From contig NZ_CP136925.1 in assembly GCF_037126245.1 (NCBI RefSeq), forward strand, positions 2,682,001 to 2,746,000: 64,000 nt of DNA, given 5' to 3'. The notes below the pieces were generated by a model. It made no database searches and had not been told where the DNA came from. It saw only the letters and a list, made by a program, of their open reading frames with translations. Below, in pieces: positions 16,195 to 24,220 of this stretch; positions within the stretch are counted from its first letter, which is position 1; each line of letters starts with the position of its first letter. A program made the translations under genes and the position numbers. The stretch comes from Mangrovimonas cancribranchiae (GTDB lineage: Bacteria > Bacteroidota > Bacteroidia > Flavobacteriales > Flavobacteriaceae).

Positions 16195-16694
16195 AATATG
16201 CGAAACCAGAATCAGCGGTTTAAATCTCAGCTTTATTAATTTATTCAAAATCTATTTTCAATCCGAAAATTGAAATTTTAAAAACTTAACGGATTTTGAT
16301 TATGCAAAACTGGATCGCTAAACTTTGCGCAGAGAAGATTAAAAATCCTAAAGAAAATTTGAACTCAGGAGAAAAACTTACTCAAACTCGATAAACCGAA
16401 AACGATAAATTGTTGCGGATAAAAAGTTCTTAGCACTACTCTATTTTTAAAATCTTTGCGGAGAAAAATTAAAACTGAAATTCGTTTTCAAAAGAATATT
16501 AAAACTTAGTTGACAAAGAAAATCAGAAACGATAAAGTGGTCGTTAAAAGCAAAACGCAAAAGCACATTAGGCAACAACGTTTATCTTCAATCGTGGTGT
16601 CGTGTCCTACGGACACGAACGCTTACGCGTCAAAGTCATTTCTTTTTACTATCTTCATTTTCCAATTCCCACAACTGAAAGATAAACAAAACCG
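16189..16694 (+). mobile_element. Gene-less cassette 24 (copy 2 of the cassette 8 type)
   Basis: 506 bp, diverged copy of 4524-5025 with substitutions and small indels; both share start, end and attC family. No gene on either strand. The divergence means this duplication is older than that of the 410-bp cassette. Confidence 0.65.
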
Positions 16695-16700
16695 TTGTAA
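16569..16700 (+). repeat. attC-like site 24 (family D)
   Basis: TAGGCAAC (16569-16576) pairs with GTTGCC of the cassette start. The hairpin GTGTCC-TAC-GGACAC keeps its stem although the loop base changed from site 8. Crossover after G16694. Confidence 0.8.
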
Positions 16701-16746
16701 TGCATTTGGAATAAAAACATTACATTAACAAAGATAAGGAATTAAT

Positions 16747-17232
16747 ATGACACAAGATGAAGTTGAACAAGTGAATTATGCATTAGAATACAAAGACTAT
16801 ATAATCGGATTCTTAACAATAGTATGTACTGTTATTTTTTACTTAATGAAGAAAAAAGACGAAACAATAAAGAGAAAAGAAGAGGAAATTAAAGCTATAC
16901 AAGAAAAACTATCTGATAAAAAATATAATCTATATCATAGAATGTACTCTGTTGTGTTTGACCTTATTAAAAAGAAAAATATTAGTCAACAAAAATTAAC
17001 TGAAGAGCTAATTGATATAAAAAAAGAAATGTTCATATATGCACCAGACGATGTTTTATTAAACTTTTTGGATTGGAATAATAATGTGCAAGAAAACGGA
17101 CTTGACACAAATACTGTTAACGAAAATATGATGAAGTATTTTAAAATACTTTCATTAATAAGAAAAGATATGGGTAATCATAAAACAATTATAGACGCAG
17201 AGGATATTTTCAAGTCTTTAATTATAAAGTGA
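16747..17232 (+). CDS. Membrane-anchored coiled-coil protein, cassette 25
   Basis: 161 residues, ATG at 16747. One transmembrane segment (IIGFLTIVCTVIFYLM, about residues 19-34), then a charged coiled coil (KKKDETIKRKEEEIKAIQEK) and a helical cytoplasmic domain with NFLDWNNNV. No family recognised. The 90 bp after the stop up to the attC site hold no gene. Confidence 0.7.
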   Translation: MTQDEVEQVNYALEYKDYIIGFLTIVCTVIFYLMKKKDETIKRKEEEIKAIQEKLSDKKYNLYHRMYSVVFDLIKKKNISQQKLTEELIDIKKEMFIYAPDDVLLNFLDWNNNVQENGLDTNTVNENMMKYFKILSLIRKDMGNHKTIIDAEDIFKSLIIK

Positions 17233-17328
17233 TTTAATATATTTAAAAAGATAATATAAAGCAAACACAAAAACAGCAGACAAACCACCACAAACTAAAG
17301 AAAAAACATCAAATGACATAATAAAAAC

Positions 17329-17462
17329 GCATTACAACAACGTGTATAATTAATAGCAGACGCTGTATTAAACTTAAACTTATATTTTACTTGCGTATTA
17401 TTAGTTATACCTAAAAATATTAATATTTTTCTCTGCTACTATTCATACACAAACCGTTGTAC
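17329..17462 (+). repeat. attC-like site 25
   Basis: GCATTACAAC (17329-17338) is the exact reverse complement of the cassette start GTTGTAATGC. Stem GTGTATAATTAATAGCAGA with CTCTGCTACTATTCATACAC. The loop is AT-rich and unlike other families. Crossover after G17456. Confidence 0.8.
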
Positions 17463-17490
17463 CACATTCAAACTAACTAAAAAATATATT

Positions 17491-17658
17491 ATGAATAAAA
17501 TGACTAAAGAAGAAGCTGAAAATGAGCTGTACGAATTATGGCAAAATGGTGAAATCCCAAGTAATTTTACTCATGAACATTCTGAATACGACAGAGCTAT
17601 TGAACAAATGATGAAAACTGGAAAGCTCGAATACACTGATTTTTTCTCAAAGTTCTAA
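17491..17658 (+). CDS. Small hypothetical protein (55 aa), cassette 26
   Basis: 55 residues, ATG at 17491 to TAA at 17656-17658. MNKMTKEEAENELYELWQNG; helical, acidic, no signal peptide. It is the first of two genes in this cassette, 11 bp ahead of the membrane protein at 17670. No family recognised. Confidence 0.65.
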   Translation: MNKMTKEEAENELYELWQNGEIPSNFTHEHSEYDRAIEQMMKTGKLEYTDFFSKF

Positions 17659-17669
17659 AATCGAATTAA

Positions 17670-18233
17670 TTGAGAAAAATTAAATCGAAATTTAATATTT
17701 TAAAGATTGGAAAGTTTCGTTTCTATTCAGGACTATTAATTGGACTTATTTATAGCTATTTAATAAATTTACTACTAAATCTTTTAGTAAAATCAAAAGA
17801 TATAACTTATGCTCTTTCGGATGGAAATTGGTCAAAATTTTTAAATTCAGAAGTTAATTTTTATTACTCATTTCTAATAGGTCTTTTGTCAGCAAGCATT
17901 GCATTTTGTTTTACAACATATATTTGGATGAGTAAAATTTATATAAAAAACAAAAGAGAAAAACTGAAAATCAGATATTCTCAAACAAATGCTATTTTTA
18001 CTTTTGGTTTAATATTTTTAATTTTAATACGGTTTTATCAAATATATTTTCAATTTAATTTCAGCGGTTTTTCTTTAAATCTAAAAAATGAATATGGGGT
18101 TTGTTTATATTTTCTTCCTGCTTTCATATTTATGAATAATTGGAATAATATTTCAAGAATATATAGAACAAGGAAAAGTTTTTTTATTTCATTGATAATA
18201 ATTTTAGTTTATGGATTTATATTAAGTCAATAA
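17670..18233 (+). CDS. Multi-pass membrane protein, cassette 26
   Basis: 187 residues with TTG start at 17670. About four or five hydrophobic segments: SGLLIGLIYSYLINLLLNLL, FYYSFLIGLLSASIAFCF, IFTFGLIFLILIRFYQIYF, VCLYFLPAFIFM and a C-terminal FFISLIIILVYGFIL. No recognised family. Probably cotranscribed with the 55-residue gene just upstream. Confidence 0.7.
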   Translation: MRKIKSKFNILKIGKFRFYSGLLIGLIYSYLINLLLNLLVKSKDITYALSDGNWSKFLNSEVNFYYSFLIGLLSASIAFCFTTYIWMSKIYIKNKREKLKIRYSQTNAIFTFGLIFLILIRFYQIYFQFNFSGFSLNLKNEYGVCLYFLPAFIFMNNWNNISRIYRTRKSFFISLIIILVYGFILSQ

Positions 18234-18238
18234 AAAAC

Positions 18239-18373
18239 GTGGTACAACACCGTATAACAACAATTGCGGCTTTGTGTCCTGCGGACACAACCGCGCAAGC
18301 ATAAAAGTCGGGAATTTTAGCTATCTTCGTTTCTAATCAACCCACAACTGATTGTTATACAAGACCGTTGTGC
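18239..18373 (+). repeat. attC-like site 26 (family D)
   Basis: GTGGTACAAC (18239-18248) is the exact reverse complement of the cassette start GTTGTACCAC. Stem CGTATAACAACAATTG with CAACTGATTGTTATAC; hairpin GTGTCC-TGC-GGACAC. Crossover after G18367. Confidence 0.85.
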
Positions 18374-18390
18374 ACAATTAAAACCAAACT

Positions 18391-19107
18391 ATGGCAATCA
18401 CCGACAAATTTGATAATTATACAATTGCCGAAGTAATAAAAGCTTACTTAATAGACGGACAAAGTCATAGAAATATCCAAAGAGAGATTCTAAATTTACC
18501 TGCACCAGCCAGAGGAGGCGGTTTTGTAGCGATGGAATTATTACATCATTATAATATTCGTGGAGACAAGAAAGGTCTTTTGACTAAAAAATCGATTTCC
18601 GAATTAAATGCCACTAACGATTTAGAGTTTAAAAAAGCATTACAAATCATTGAGGAACTGAATTTCGTAGAGGAAGAAGCAGAAGAATATTTTATAAAAA
18701 ATCAGGAAATAAATAAAAGTAATAATCCGACTGAATCTAAGAGTGAAATAAAAATCAGAGCTTATCAAAATAAACTAAGGGAAATTGTTTTGGACAATTA
18801 CAATTCAACTTGTGCTATTTGCGAAATAAACAAATCCGATTTACTTGTTTGTAGTCATATAAAACCTTGGATGGCTGACAAAGAAGAAAGATTAAATCCT
18901 CAAAATGCGATTTGCTTTTGTGTTTTACACGATAAGATGTTTGACAAAGGTTATTTCTCATTAGACTCTGAATATAGAATAGTATTTGGACCAAAATCAG
19001 ACAAACAAATAAAGAAACTTTTGACTGATTTAGAATTTAAAAAACCAAAAGTTAATGAACCAGACATATCATTTTTAGAATATCACTATAATGAAATATG
19101 TAAATAA
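18391..19107 (+). CDS. HNH endonuclease, cassette 27
   Basis: 238 residues, ATG at 18391. The C-terminal domain (about 130-205) has the HNH pattern of type II restriction-like nucleases: CAICEINKSDLLVCSHIKPW with paired Cys and the SHIKPW motif, then NPQNAICFCVLHDKMFDKGY. The N-terminus (DGQSHRNIQREILNLPAPAR) is a region often seen ahead of this domain. Standalone, without a methylase beside it. A role in defence or DNA modification sensing is possible but not shown. Confidence 0.85.
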   Translation: MAITDKFDNYTIAEVIKAYLIDGQSHRNIQREILNLPAPARGGGFVAMELLHHYNIRGDKKGLLTKKSISELNATNDLEFKKALQIIEELNFVEEEAEEYFIKNQEINKSNNPTESKSEIKIRAYQNKLREIVLDNYNSTCAICEINKSDLLVCSHIKPWMADKEERLNPQNAICFCVLHDKMFDKGYFSLDSEYRIVFGPKSDKQIKKLLTDLEFKKPKVNEPDISFLEYHYNEICK

Positions 19108-19108
19108 C

Positions 19109-19245
19109 TGTGCACAACAATGTATAACCGCAATTACGGCGGATTCGACTACGTCCGAATCCACTCGGAATTGCTAACGTCTGTGCTAAACCGAAAAATT
19201 TGCGTACTTTAACCCGTAACTGACGGTTATACGAGACCGTTAGCC
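19109..19245 (+). repeat. attC-like site 27 (family B)
   Basis: TGTGCACAAC (19109-19118) is the exact reverse complement of the cassette start GTTGTGCACA. Very close to site 2. Crossover after G19239. Confidence 0.85.
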
Positions 19246-19280
19246 ACAAGCATCATTTTAAATTTAGAAAAAACAATTAA

Positions 19281-20009
19281 ATGCCTTATCAGAAGAAATT
19301 TGAAAATTTAGTTTCAACCGCGAATTTGAAATCAGAAGAATTTTATAAAAGTAACGATCGAACTAAAATTAGTAATCCATATTATATAGGTTTTGGTAAT
19401 CCTAATTCGGAGATTTTATTAATTGGAAAAGAGAAAGCTTTCGATATTGAAAATAAAGAAATATTGAAATACGAAAGCATTGAAAATCCTTCCGAATGGA
19501 ACTATTATGTGGAAAATTCAATTGATTATAATAAAGATAAATTCTCTACAGAATCTAGATATTATTTAAATGCTTTTTATCCATATGAAAGAGTTAACAA
19601 AGGAGGAGATACTTGGGCAAAGTATGAATCTCTTGTGAATAGAATTTTACAAAAAGATAGAATAAAACACAACGACTTTTTTAAAGATGCTTTTCTAACT
19701 GAAGTAAATTATGTACCCTCGAAACAAAGCCAAATAAAGAAATTTGATAAGAAATTAAGGAAGGATTTCTTAAAACATCCGTTCTACAGAAGTTTCAAAA
19801 TTACAATTCTAGCCTGTGCAGATTATCTGAATCAAGAAGAAATTGAAGAAATCTTCGATATGAAATTTCAAAAAGATCTTACACAGAAAAATAAATTTAT
19901 AATTTATAAGAACTCAAATAGAATATTAATTAATACAAGACAATTGAGTACTTCTGTACCTAATTTATATTTACAAAAAATTGCAGATGAAGTAAGAACT
20001 TATTTGTAG
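19281..20009 (+). CDS. Uracil-DNA-glycosylase-superfamily-like protein, cassette 28
   Basis: 242 residues, ATG at 19281. The opening PYYIGFGNPNSEILLIGKEK resembles the P-x-s-x-I-L-h-I-G-x strand/loop of UDG-fold proteins, and the C-terminal NTRQLSTSVPNLYLQKIADE sits where the family has its second motif (HP-rQL-s). The usual catalytic water-activating residues are not obvious, so this may be a non-enzymatic or divergent member. Medium-low certainty on the family. Confidence 0.55.
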   Translation: MPYQKKFENLVSTANLKSEEFYKSNDRTKISNPYYIGFGNPNSEILLIGKEKAFDIENKEILKYESIENPSEWNYYVENSIDYNKDKFSTESRYYLNAFYPYERVNKGGDTWAKYESLVNRILQKDRIKHNDFFKDAFLTEVNYVPSKQSQIKKFDKKLRKDFLKHPFYRSFKITILACADYLNQEEIEEIFDMKFQKDLTQKNKFIIYKNSNRILINTRQLSTSVPNLYLQKIADEVRTYL

Positions 20010-20017
20010 AGAATGCC

Positions 20018-20152
20018 AGTGGCTAACAATGTATAACAACAATTGCAGCTTTGTGTCCTGCGGACACAACCGCGCAAGCATAAAAGTCGGTAATTTTAGC
20101 TATCTTAGTTTTAAAACAATCCGCAACTGATTGTTATACAAGACCGTTGGCA
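20018..20152 (+). repeat. attC-like site 28 (family D)
   Basis: AGTGGCTAAC (20018-20027) pairs with the cassette start GTTAGCCACA in nine bases. Close to site 26. Crossover after G20146. Confidence 0.85.
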
Positions 20153-20168
20153 TTAATTAGGACATAAT

Positions 20169-21137
20169 ATGAATAAATATTTAATAATAATTTTAACGAT
20201 TGTCGCAACTGGGTGTTCCAAAAAATCTGAATCACAGCTTAATTTAACTGAAAAACAGGAGCATCACATAAATAATACGTCAATAGTTATTCTCGGAACA
20301 ACTCAAGATGCAGGTTCACCTCAAATTGCTTGTAAAAAAGAATGTTGTGAAAATCTATTTGTAAATTCCAGTAATTACAGACAAGTAATATCGTTAGGAT
20401 TAATAGACTCTGAAAATCATAAGACATATATGTTTGAAGCTACACCAGACATTAGTAGACAGATGAAAATGATTACCAGATATGAACCAAAAAGTGATAA
20501 GGAGTTTGTCGATGGTATTTTTTTAACTCACGCTCACATAGGACATTATACAGGTTTAATGTATTTAGGAAAAGAAGCAATGGATGCTAAAAATATACCT
20601 TTGTATGTTATGCCAAGAATGAAAGGTTTTCTTGCTAATAATGGACCTTGGAATCAACTTATTTCCAGAAAAAATGTTCAACTTCAAGAAATGAAAAATG
20701 AGCAACCTGTTAGTCTGTCAAAAATAATTGAGGTAACACCAATTTTAGTACCGCACAGAGATGAGTATTCTGAAACAGTGGGATACCATATTAAAGGACC
20801 AAAGAAAAGTGCTTTATTCATTCCGGATATAGACAAATGGGAAAAATGGGAAAAAAATATTGTCGATGAAATACAGAAGGTAGATTATGCTTTTTTAGAC
20901 GCAGCTTTTTATAGTGGAAAAGAAATTAACAATAGAGATATAAGTGAAATCCCACATCCTTTTGTAATTGAAAGTTTCGAAACGTTTAAAGACTTAAACA
21001 AAAATGAAAAACAGAAAATAATATTTATTCATTTTAATCATACCAACCCATTATTAAATCCTGATAGTAAAGAAAGCCAAATAGTAATTGGCAAAGGTTA
21101 TAGAGTAGGGAAAATTAATGATGTATTTGAATTATAA
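20169..21137 (+). CDS. PqqB-like metallo-beta-lactamase-fold lipoprotein, cassette 29
   Basis: 322 residues, ATG at 20169. SPII signal MNKYLIIILTIVATGC (Cys16). The MBL-fold region carries FLTHAHIGHYTGLMYLG (HxHxxH type), a later VPHRDE, the acidic PDIDKW and a C-terminal FIHFNHTNP. The opening ILGTTQDAGSPQIACKKECC matches PqqB-like hydrolases, which have a similar Cys-rich start. Predicted to act in the periplasm or on the outer membrane; substrate unknown. No PQQ genes are nearby, so a role in PQQ synthesis is unlikely. Confidence 0.8.
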   Translation: MNKYLIIILTIVATGCSKKSESQLNLTEKQEHHINNTSIVILGTTQDAGSPQIACKKECCENLFVNSSNYRQVISLGLIDSENHKTYMFEATPDISRQMKMITRYEPKSDKEFVDGIFLTHAHIGHYTGLMYLGKEAMDAKNIPLYVMPRMKGFLANNGPWNQLISRKNVQLQEMKNEQPVSLSKIIEVTPILVPHRDEYSETVGYHIKGPKKSALFIPDIDKWEKWEKNIVDEIQKVDYAFLDAAFYSGKEINNRDISEIPHPFVIESFETFKDLNKNEKQKIIFIHFNHTNPLLNPDSKESQIVIGKGYRVGKINDVFEL

Positions 21138-21138
21138 C

Positions 21139-21272
21139 TAATGCCAACAACGTGTATAGCTCATTGCGACTGAATTCCTAATCGGAATTCATTGCAATTT
21201 GCTATCTTTGGTTTACGGCGGAAAATCCTCGCGGATTTGTCCGCAACGAAATCATAGCCAAAACCGTTAGCA
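21139..21272 (+). repeat. attC-like site 29 (family A)
   Basis: TAATGCCAAC (21139-21148) is the exact reverse complement of the cassette start GTTGGCATTA. The loop carries TATCTTTG, a perfect TAnnTTTG box. Crossover after G21266. Confidence 0.85.
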
Positions 21273-21286
21273 AACATTAAGACAGA

Positions 21287-22645
21287 ATGACAAAAAAGGT
21301 AAATTCAATATTAATTTTAATACTATTGCTTTGGGGCAATTTAAACTTATTTGGACAAAACAATACAATGTCTTCAAATATCCCAAAAACTGAGGATAAA
21401 AGATATATCACACAAGTTGATGCGAATTCTTTGGAGATTCAATTGAAAGATAATAGCGGTTTAGTTAAAGAAATCACTCTTGGTATTGAATGGTGGACAC
21501 TTTTGAACGAGCCAGTAGAAAGATATTTGTTCCGCTGGAAAAAAGGAGATAATGTGTATAGTGAACTTCACGGAATTTATTTGAGTGAAAGTAGTTTGTC
21601 TGAGTACCCAGATTTACTTAAACGTTACAAAAATCTAAAACCAAGCTCAATAGAAATTGACATTGAAGTATGGCTAAACCATGATAACATATATAATGTA
21701 GACAATCAAACCATCTTCAAAAACCTGCCAAGTTGTTTAAGAAAATCTAGCTACGCCTCTGTTTCTGGAAAAACTTTTTATGAAATTAAGAACAATTATG
21801 GGACACGAAGTATAAACTCAAATGGTCACTTTTATATTACTAAGTCTGGTGATACAGGAAATGACCTATCACCAGGAAGTGTTGACTGGACTCAGTTTAT
21901 AAAATACTCCTGTCCGGTTGACAAGAAATCAGGTTTAGCTCTTTTTAAATCTTCAACATCTGCATCGTTTGCCATCCAAGTCCTAAATATAGAAATACCA
22001 ACATTAGAGATTAATGCAATAGCAAAAGAATACATAAAAAGAGAAAATAAAGAAGAACCACAATCAGTTGATGACTTTTTAGCTAATCAAAACACAAGCA
22101 AACAAACCGATGATTTTCTCTCCAATACAAATATCAATAGTGGCGACTTCTTATCCGAAAATAATGAGAACGATGATTTTATCTCAAAAGAGGATAGGAC
22201 AAAATGGAAAATTAACACAAAAGATGGCAAAACAGGTATTATAACTGAATCAGGAAAAATCCTTATCCCTTATGGAAATTATAGTTTAAGTGAATACAAC
22301 AACGGAATTGCCAAAGCGTCAGTCAAAATTGATGAATTTGGATGTTCTTCAGGAATAACCACAGCTTATAAAGTAGGCTATATTGATAAAAGTGGTGAGT
22401 TTATTGATGGACACAAAATAGAATTTACAACAGCAGGATATTCACCCAATCCCAACGCACCTCTCACAATTGTTCATAATGATTCCAGAGGTAATCGTGA
22501 TTACGAATCTGAGAGACGCGCAAAAATGGAGGCCGCACGAAAAAAGAGAGAGAAAGAAGAACGCAAAAGAAGAGAAAAGGAACGATGTGACTCCGACACA
22601 GAATCTTGGAAAGAACGAATAATAAACCAATATAGATATGACTAA
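21287..22645 (+). CDS. Secreted protein with WG-like repeat, cassette 30 gene 1
   Basis: 452 residues, ATG at 21287. Signal peptide ending near SLFGQ-like LNLFGQ (about residue 24). An N-terminal beta domain contains EWWTLLNEPVERYLFRW. A low-complexity linker with repeated DDFL/GDFLS units spans about 263-300. Two WG-like repeats follow (GKTGIITESGKILIPYGNYS; KVGYIDKSGEFIDG) and the C-terminus is a charged RRAKMEAARKKREKEERKRR helix. Overlaps the start of the LRR gene by 8 bp, so the two are one translational unit. Confidence 0.75.
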   Translation: MTKKVNSILILILLLWGNLNLFGQNNTMSSNIPKTEDKRYITQVDANSLEIQLKDNSGLVKEITLGIEWWTLLNEPVERYLFRWKKGDNVYSELHGIYLSESSLSEYPDLLKRYKNLKPSSIEIDIEVWLNHDNIYNVDNQTIFKNLPSCLRKSSYASVSGKTFYEIKNNYGTRSINSNGHFYITKSGDTGNDLSPGSVDWTQFIKYSCPVDKKSGLALFKSSTSASFAIQVLNIEIPTLEINAIAKEYIKRENKEEPQSVDDFLANQNTSKQTDDFLSNTNINSGDFLSENNENDDFISKEDRTKWKINTKDGKTGIITESGKILIPYGNYSLSEYNNGIAKASVKIDEFGCSSGITTAYKVGYIDKSGEFIDGHKIEFTTAGYSPNPNAPLTIVHNDSRGNRDYESERRAKMEAARKKREKEERKRREKERCDSDTESWKERIINQYRYD

Positions 22646-24131
22646 CAAACTCTTATTTTTTATAGCCTTTATTTTCTTTGGGCAAATTGCAATCGGACAA
22701 GTAGATACACGTACAAAAAATCAAGTACGGGCAAAATTTGAAATAGCCAAGGATTATTATGCCGACAAAGAATATACCAGTACACTTAAAAAACTGGAAG
22801 AAATCGAAGGATTGATGAATGGTACAGTGATACCCACAGCACAGAGCCTTAAAGTTGCAACTTTATTAAAATTGAAGAGATATAAGGAAGCTAAAAAAGA
22901 GCTTGTAATTCTTGAAAACCTTGAGCTTTCTATAACCATTATTAATGAGGTAACTCAATACACAAAAGAAATTGAAGCATATGAAAAACACATAGCAGAT
23001 TTGGAGTTGAAACGAAAAAAAGAACAATTGGAAAAGGAAAGACTGGAATTGATTCGTAAAGAAGAAGCTAGGAAGAAAAATCAACTTGAAGAAGAGAAAG
23101 AAAGAGAAAGACTGATAAGTCTTTCATCGGTAACCAAAATTAATATTGATTCTGAACAGAAGTATAATAGTTTTTTAAACGAAATTGATTATTATTCCAA
23201 CTTACAAGAACTTTCCATTCGTCCTAACTTTGATTGGAAATACACTATTGGGATTAATGAGACAACTTTTCACAATGAAAAATTGGGTAATTTAGATAAA
23301 TTAACGAAACTATTTATTTTCTCTGCGAGTCTTAAAGAAATTCCGGATTGGATAGGAAAGTTATCTAATCTACAAGTTCTTTCTTTTGAAAACAATAGAC
23401 TCTCTTCAATTCCTGAATTTATTGGTAATTTAACTCAATTAAGATCCTTAGATATTTCAGGTAATAGAATTGAAAACCTACCTCAAACCTTTTTAAATTT
23501 AAAAAAACTTCGGTCGTTATATTTATCTTATGTGATACCAGAAATTGTTATGGAGATAAAGAACCTCAATAAGTTGGAAGTGTCCAATTTGGATAACCTA
23601 CAACCATCTATCGCTAAACTAACAAACTTAAAACACCTTTGGTTATATAAGTATAATTCTGCATTATTACCTGAATCTATTGGTGAACTTATTAATTTAG
23701 AAAAACTTATAATTTCAGACAGCGAACTTTTATCAGGTTTACCTGAATCTATTTCTAAATTAAACCATTTAGAACTAATCTCCCTAGACGATAATAACTT
23801 AACAACTATTCCGAAACCGATATTTCGTGTTACAAGTTTGAAGTTTTTGGATGTAGAGGGTAATCAAATCACTAAAATATCAAAAAATATCGGCAACTTG
23901 ACAAATTTGATTCGTCTTGACATTAGTAATAACAATATAACAAAAATCCCCTCTGAGATTGGACTTCTAAATACTTTGTATTCCTTAGACATTAGAGGTA
24001 ACCCAACAATAAAATTACCTAAATCAATGAAGAACCTAAGTAAATTGAAAAAACTCATTCTCCCAAAAACAATTAGCAACTACGAAAAGGTATTGCCCGA
24101 TAATTACGGTCTTCAGGTAAAAGTGAAATGA
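22638..24131 (+). CDS. Secreted coiled-coil and leucine-rich-repeat protein, cassette 30 gene 2
   Basis: 497 residues, ATG at 22638. Signal peptide MTNKLLFFIAFIFFGQIAIG. Residues about 25-120 are TPR-like helices (AKDYYADKEYTSTLKKLEEI), then a Lys/Glu coiled coil to about 155. From about 185 there are some ten leucine-rich repeats of the LxxLxLxxNxLxxLPxxIxxL kind (for example LQVLSFENNRLSSIPEFIG, LIRLDISNNNITKIPSEIG). LRR domains bind proteins. With the upstream WG-repeat gene it makes the longest cassette of the array. Confidence 0.85.
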   Translation: MTNKLLFFIAFIFFGQIAIGQVDTRTKNQVRAKFEIAKDYYADKEYTSTLKKLEEIEGLMNGTVIPTAQSLKVATLLKLKRYKEAKKELVILENLELSITIINEVTQYTKEIEAYEKHIADLELKRKKEQLEKERLELIRKEEARKKNQLEEEKERERLISLSSVTKINIDSEQKYNSFLNEIDYYSNLQELSIRPNFDWKYTIGINETTFHNEKLGNLDKLTKLFIFSASLKEIPDWIGKLSNLQVLSFENNRLSSIPEFIGNLTQLRSLDISGNRIENLPQTFLNLKKLRSLYLSYVIPEIVMEIKNLNKLEVSNLDNLQPSIAKLTNLKHLWLYKYNSALLPESIGELINLEKLIISDSELLSGLPESISKLNHLELISLDDNNLTTIPKPIFRVTSLKFLDVEGNQITKISKNIGNLTNLIRLDISNNNITKIPSEIGLLNTLYSLDIRGNPTIKLPKSMKNLSKLKKLILPKTISNYEKVLPDNYGLQVKVK

Positions 24132-24133
24132 AC

Positions 24134-24196
24134 GTTTGCTAACAAAACCTACACGCAATGCCCTGCGGGACACTGCGTATAGCCAAACCGTTGGCA
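24134..24196 (+). repeat. attC-like site 30, short form (about 60 bp)
   Basis: GTTTGCTAAC (24134-24143) is the exact reverse complement of the cassette start GTTAGCAAAC. Compact stem ACGCAATGCCC-TGC-GGGACACTGCGT with the usual unpaired spacer. Size equals that of classical short attC sites. Crossover after G24190. Confidence 0.85.
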
Positions 24197-24220
24197 ATAA
24201 TTTTGACCAATCATTAACCA

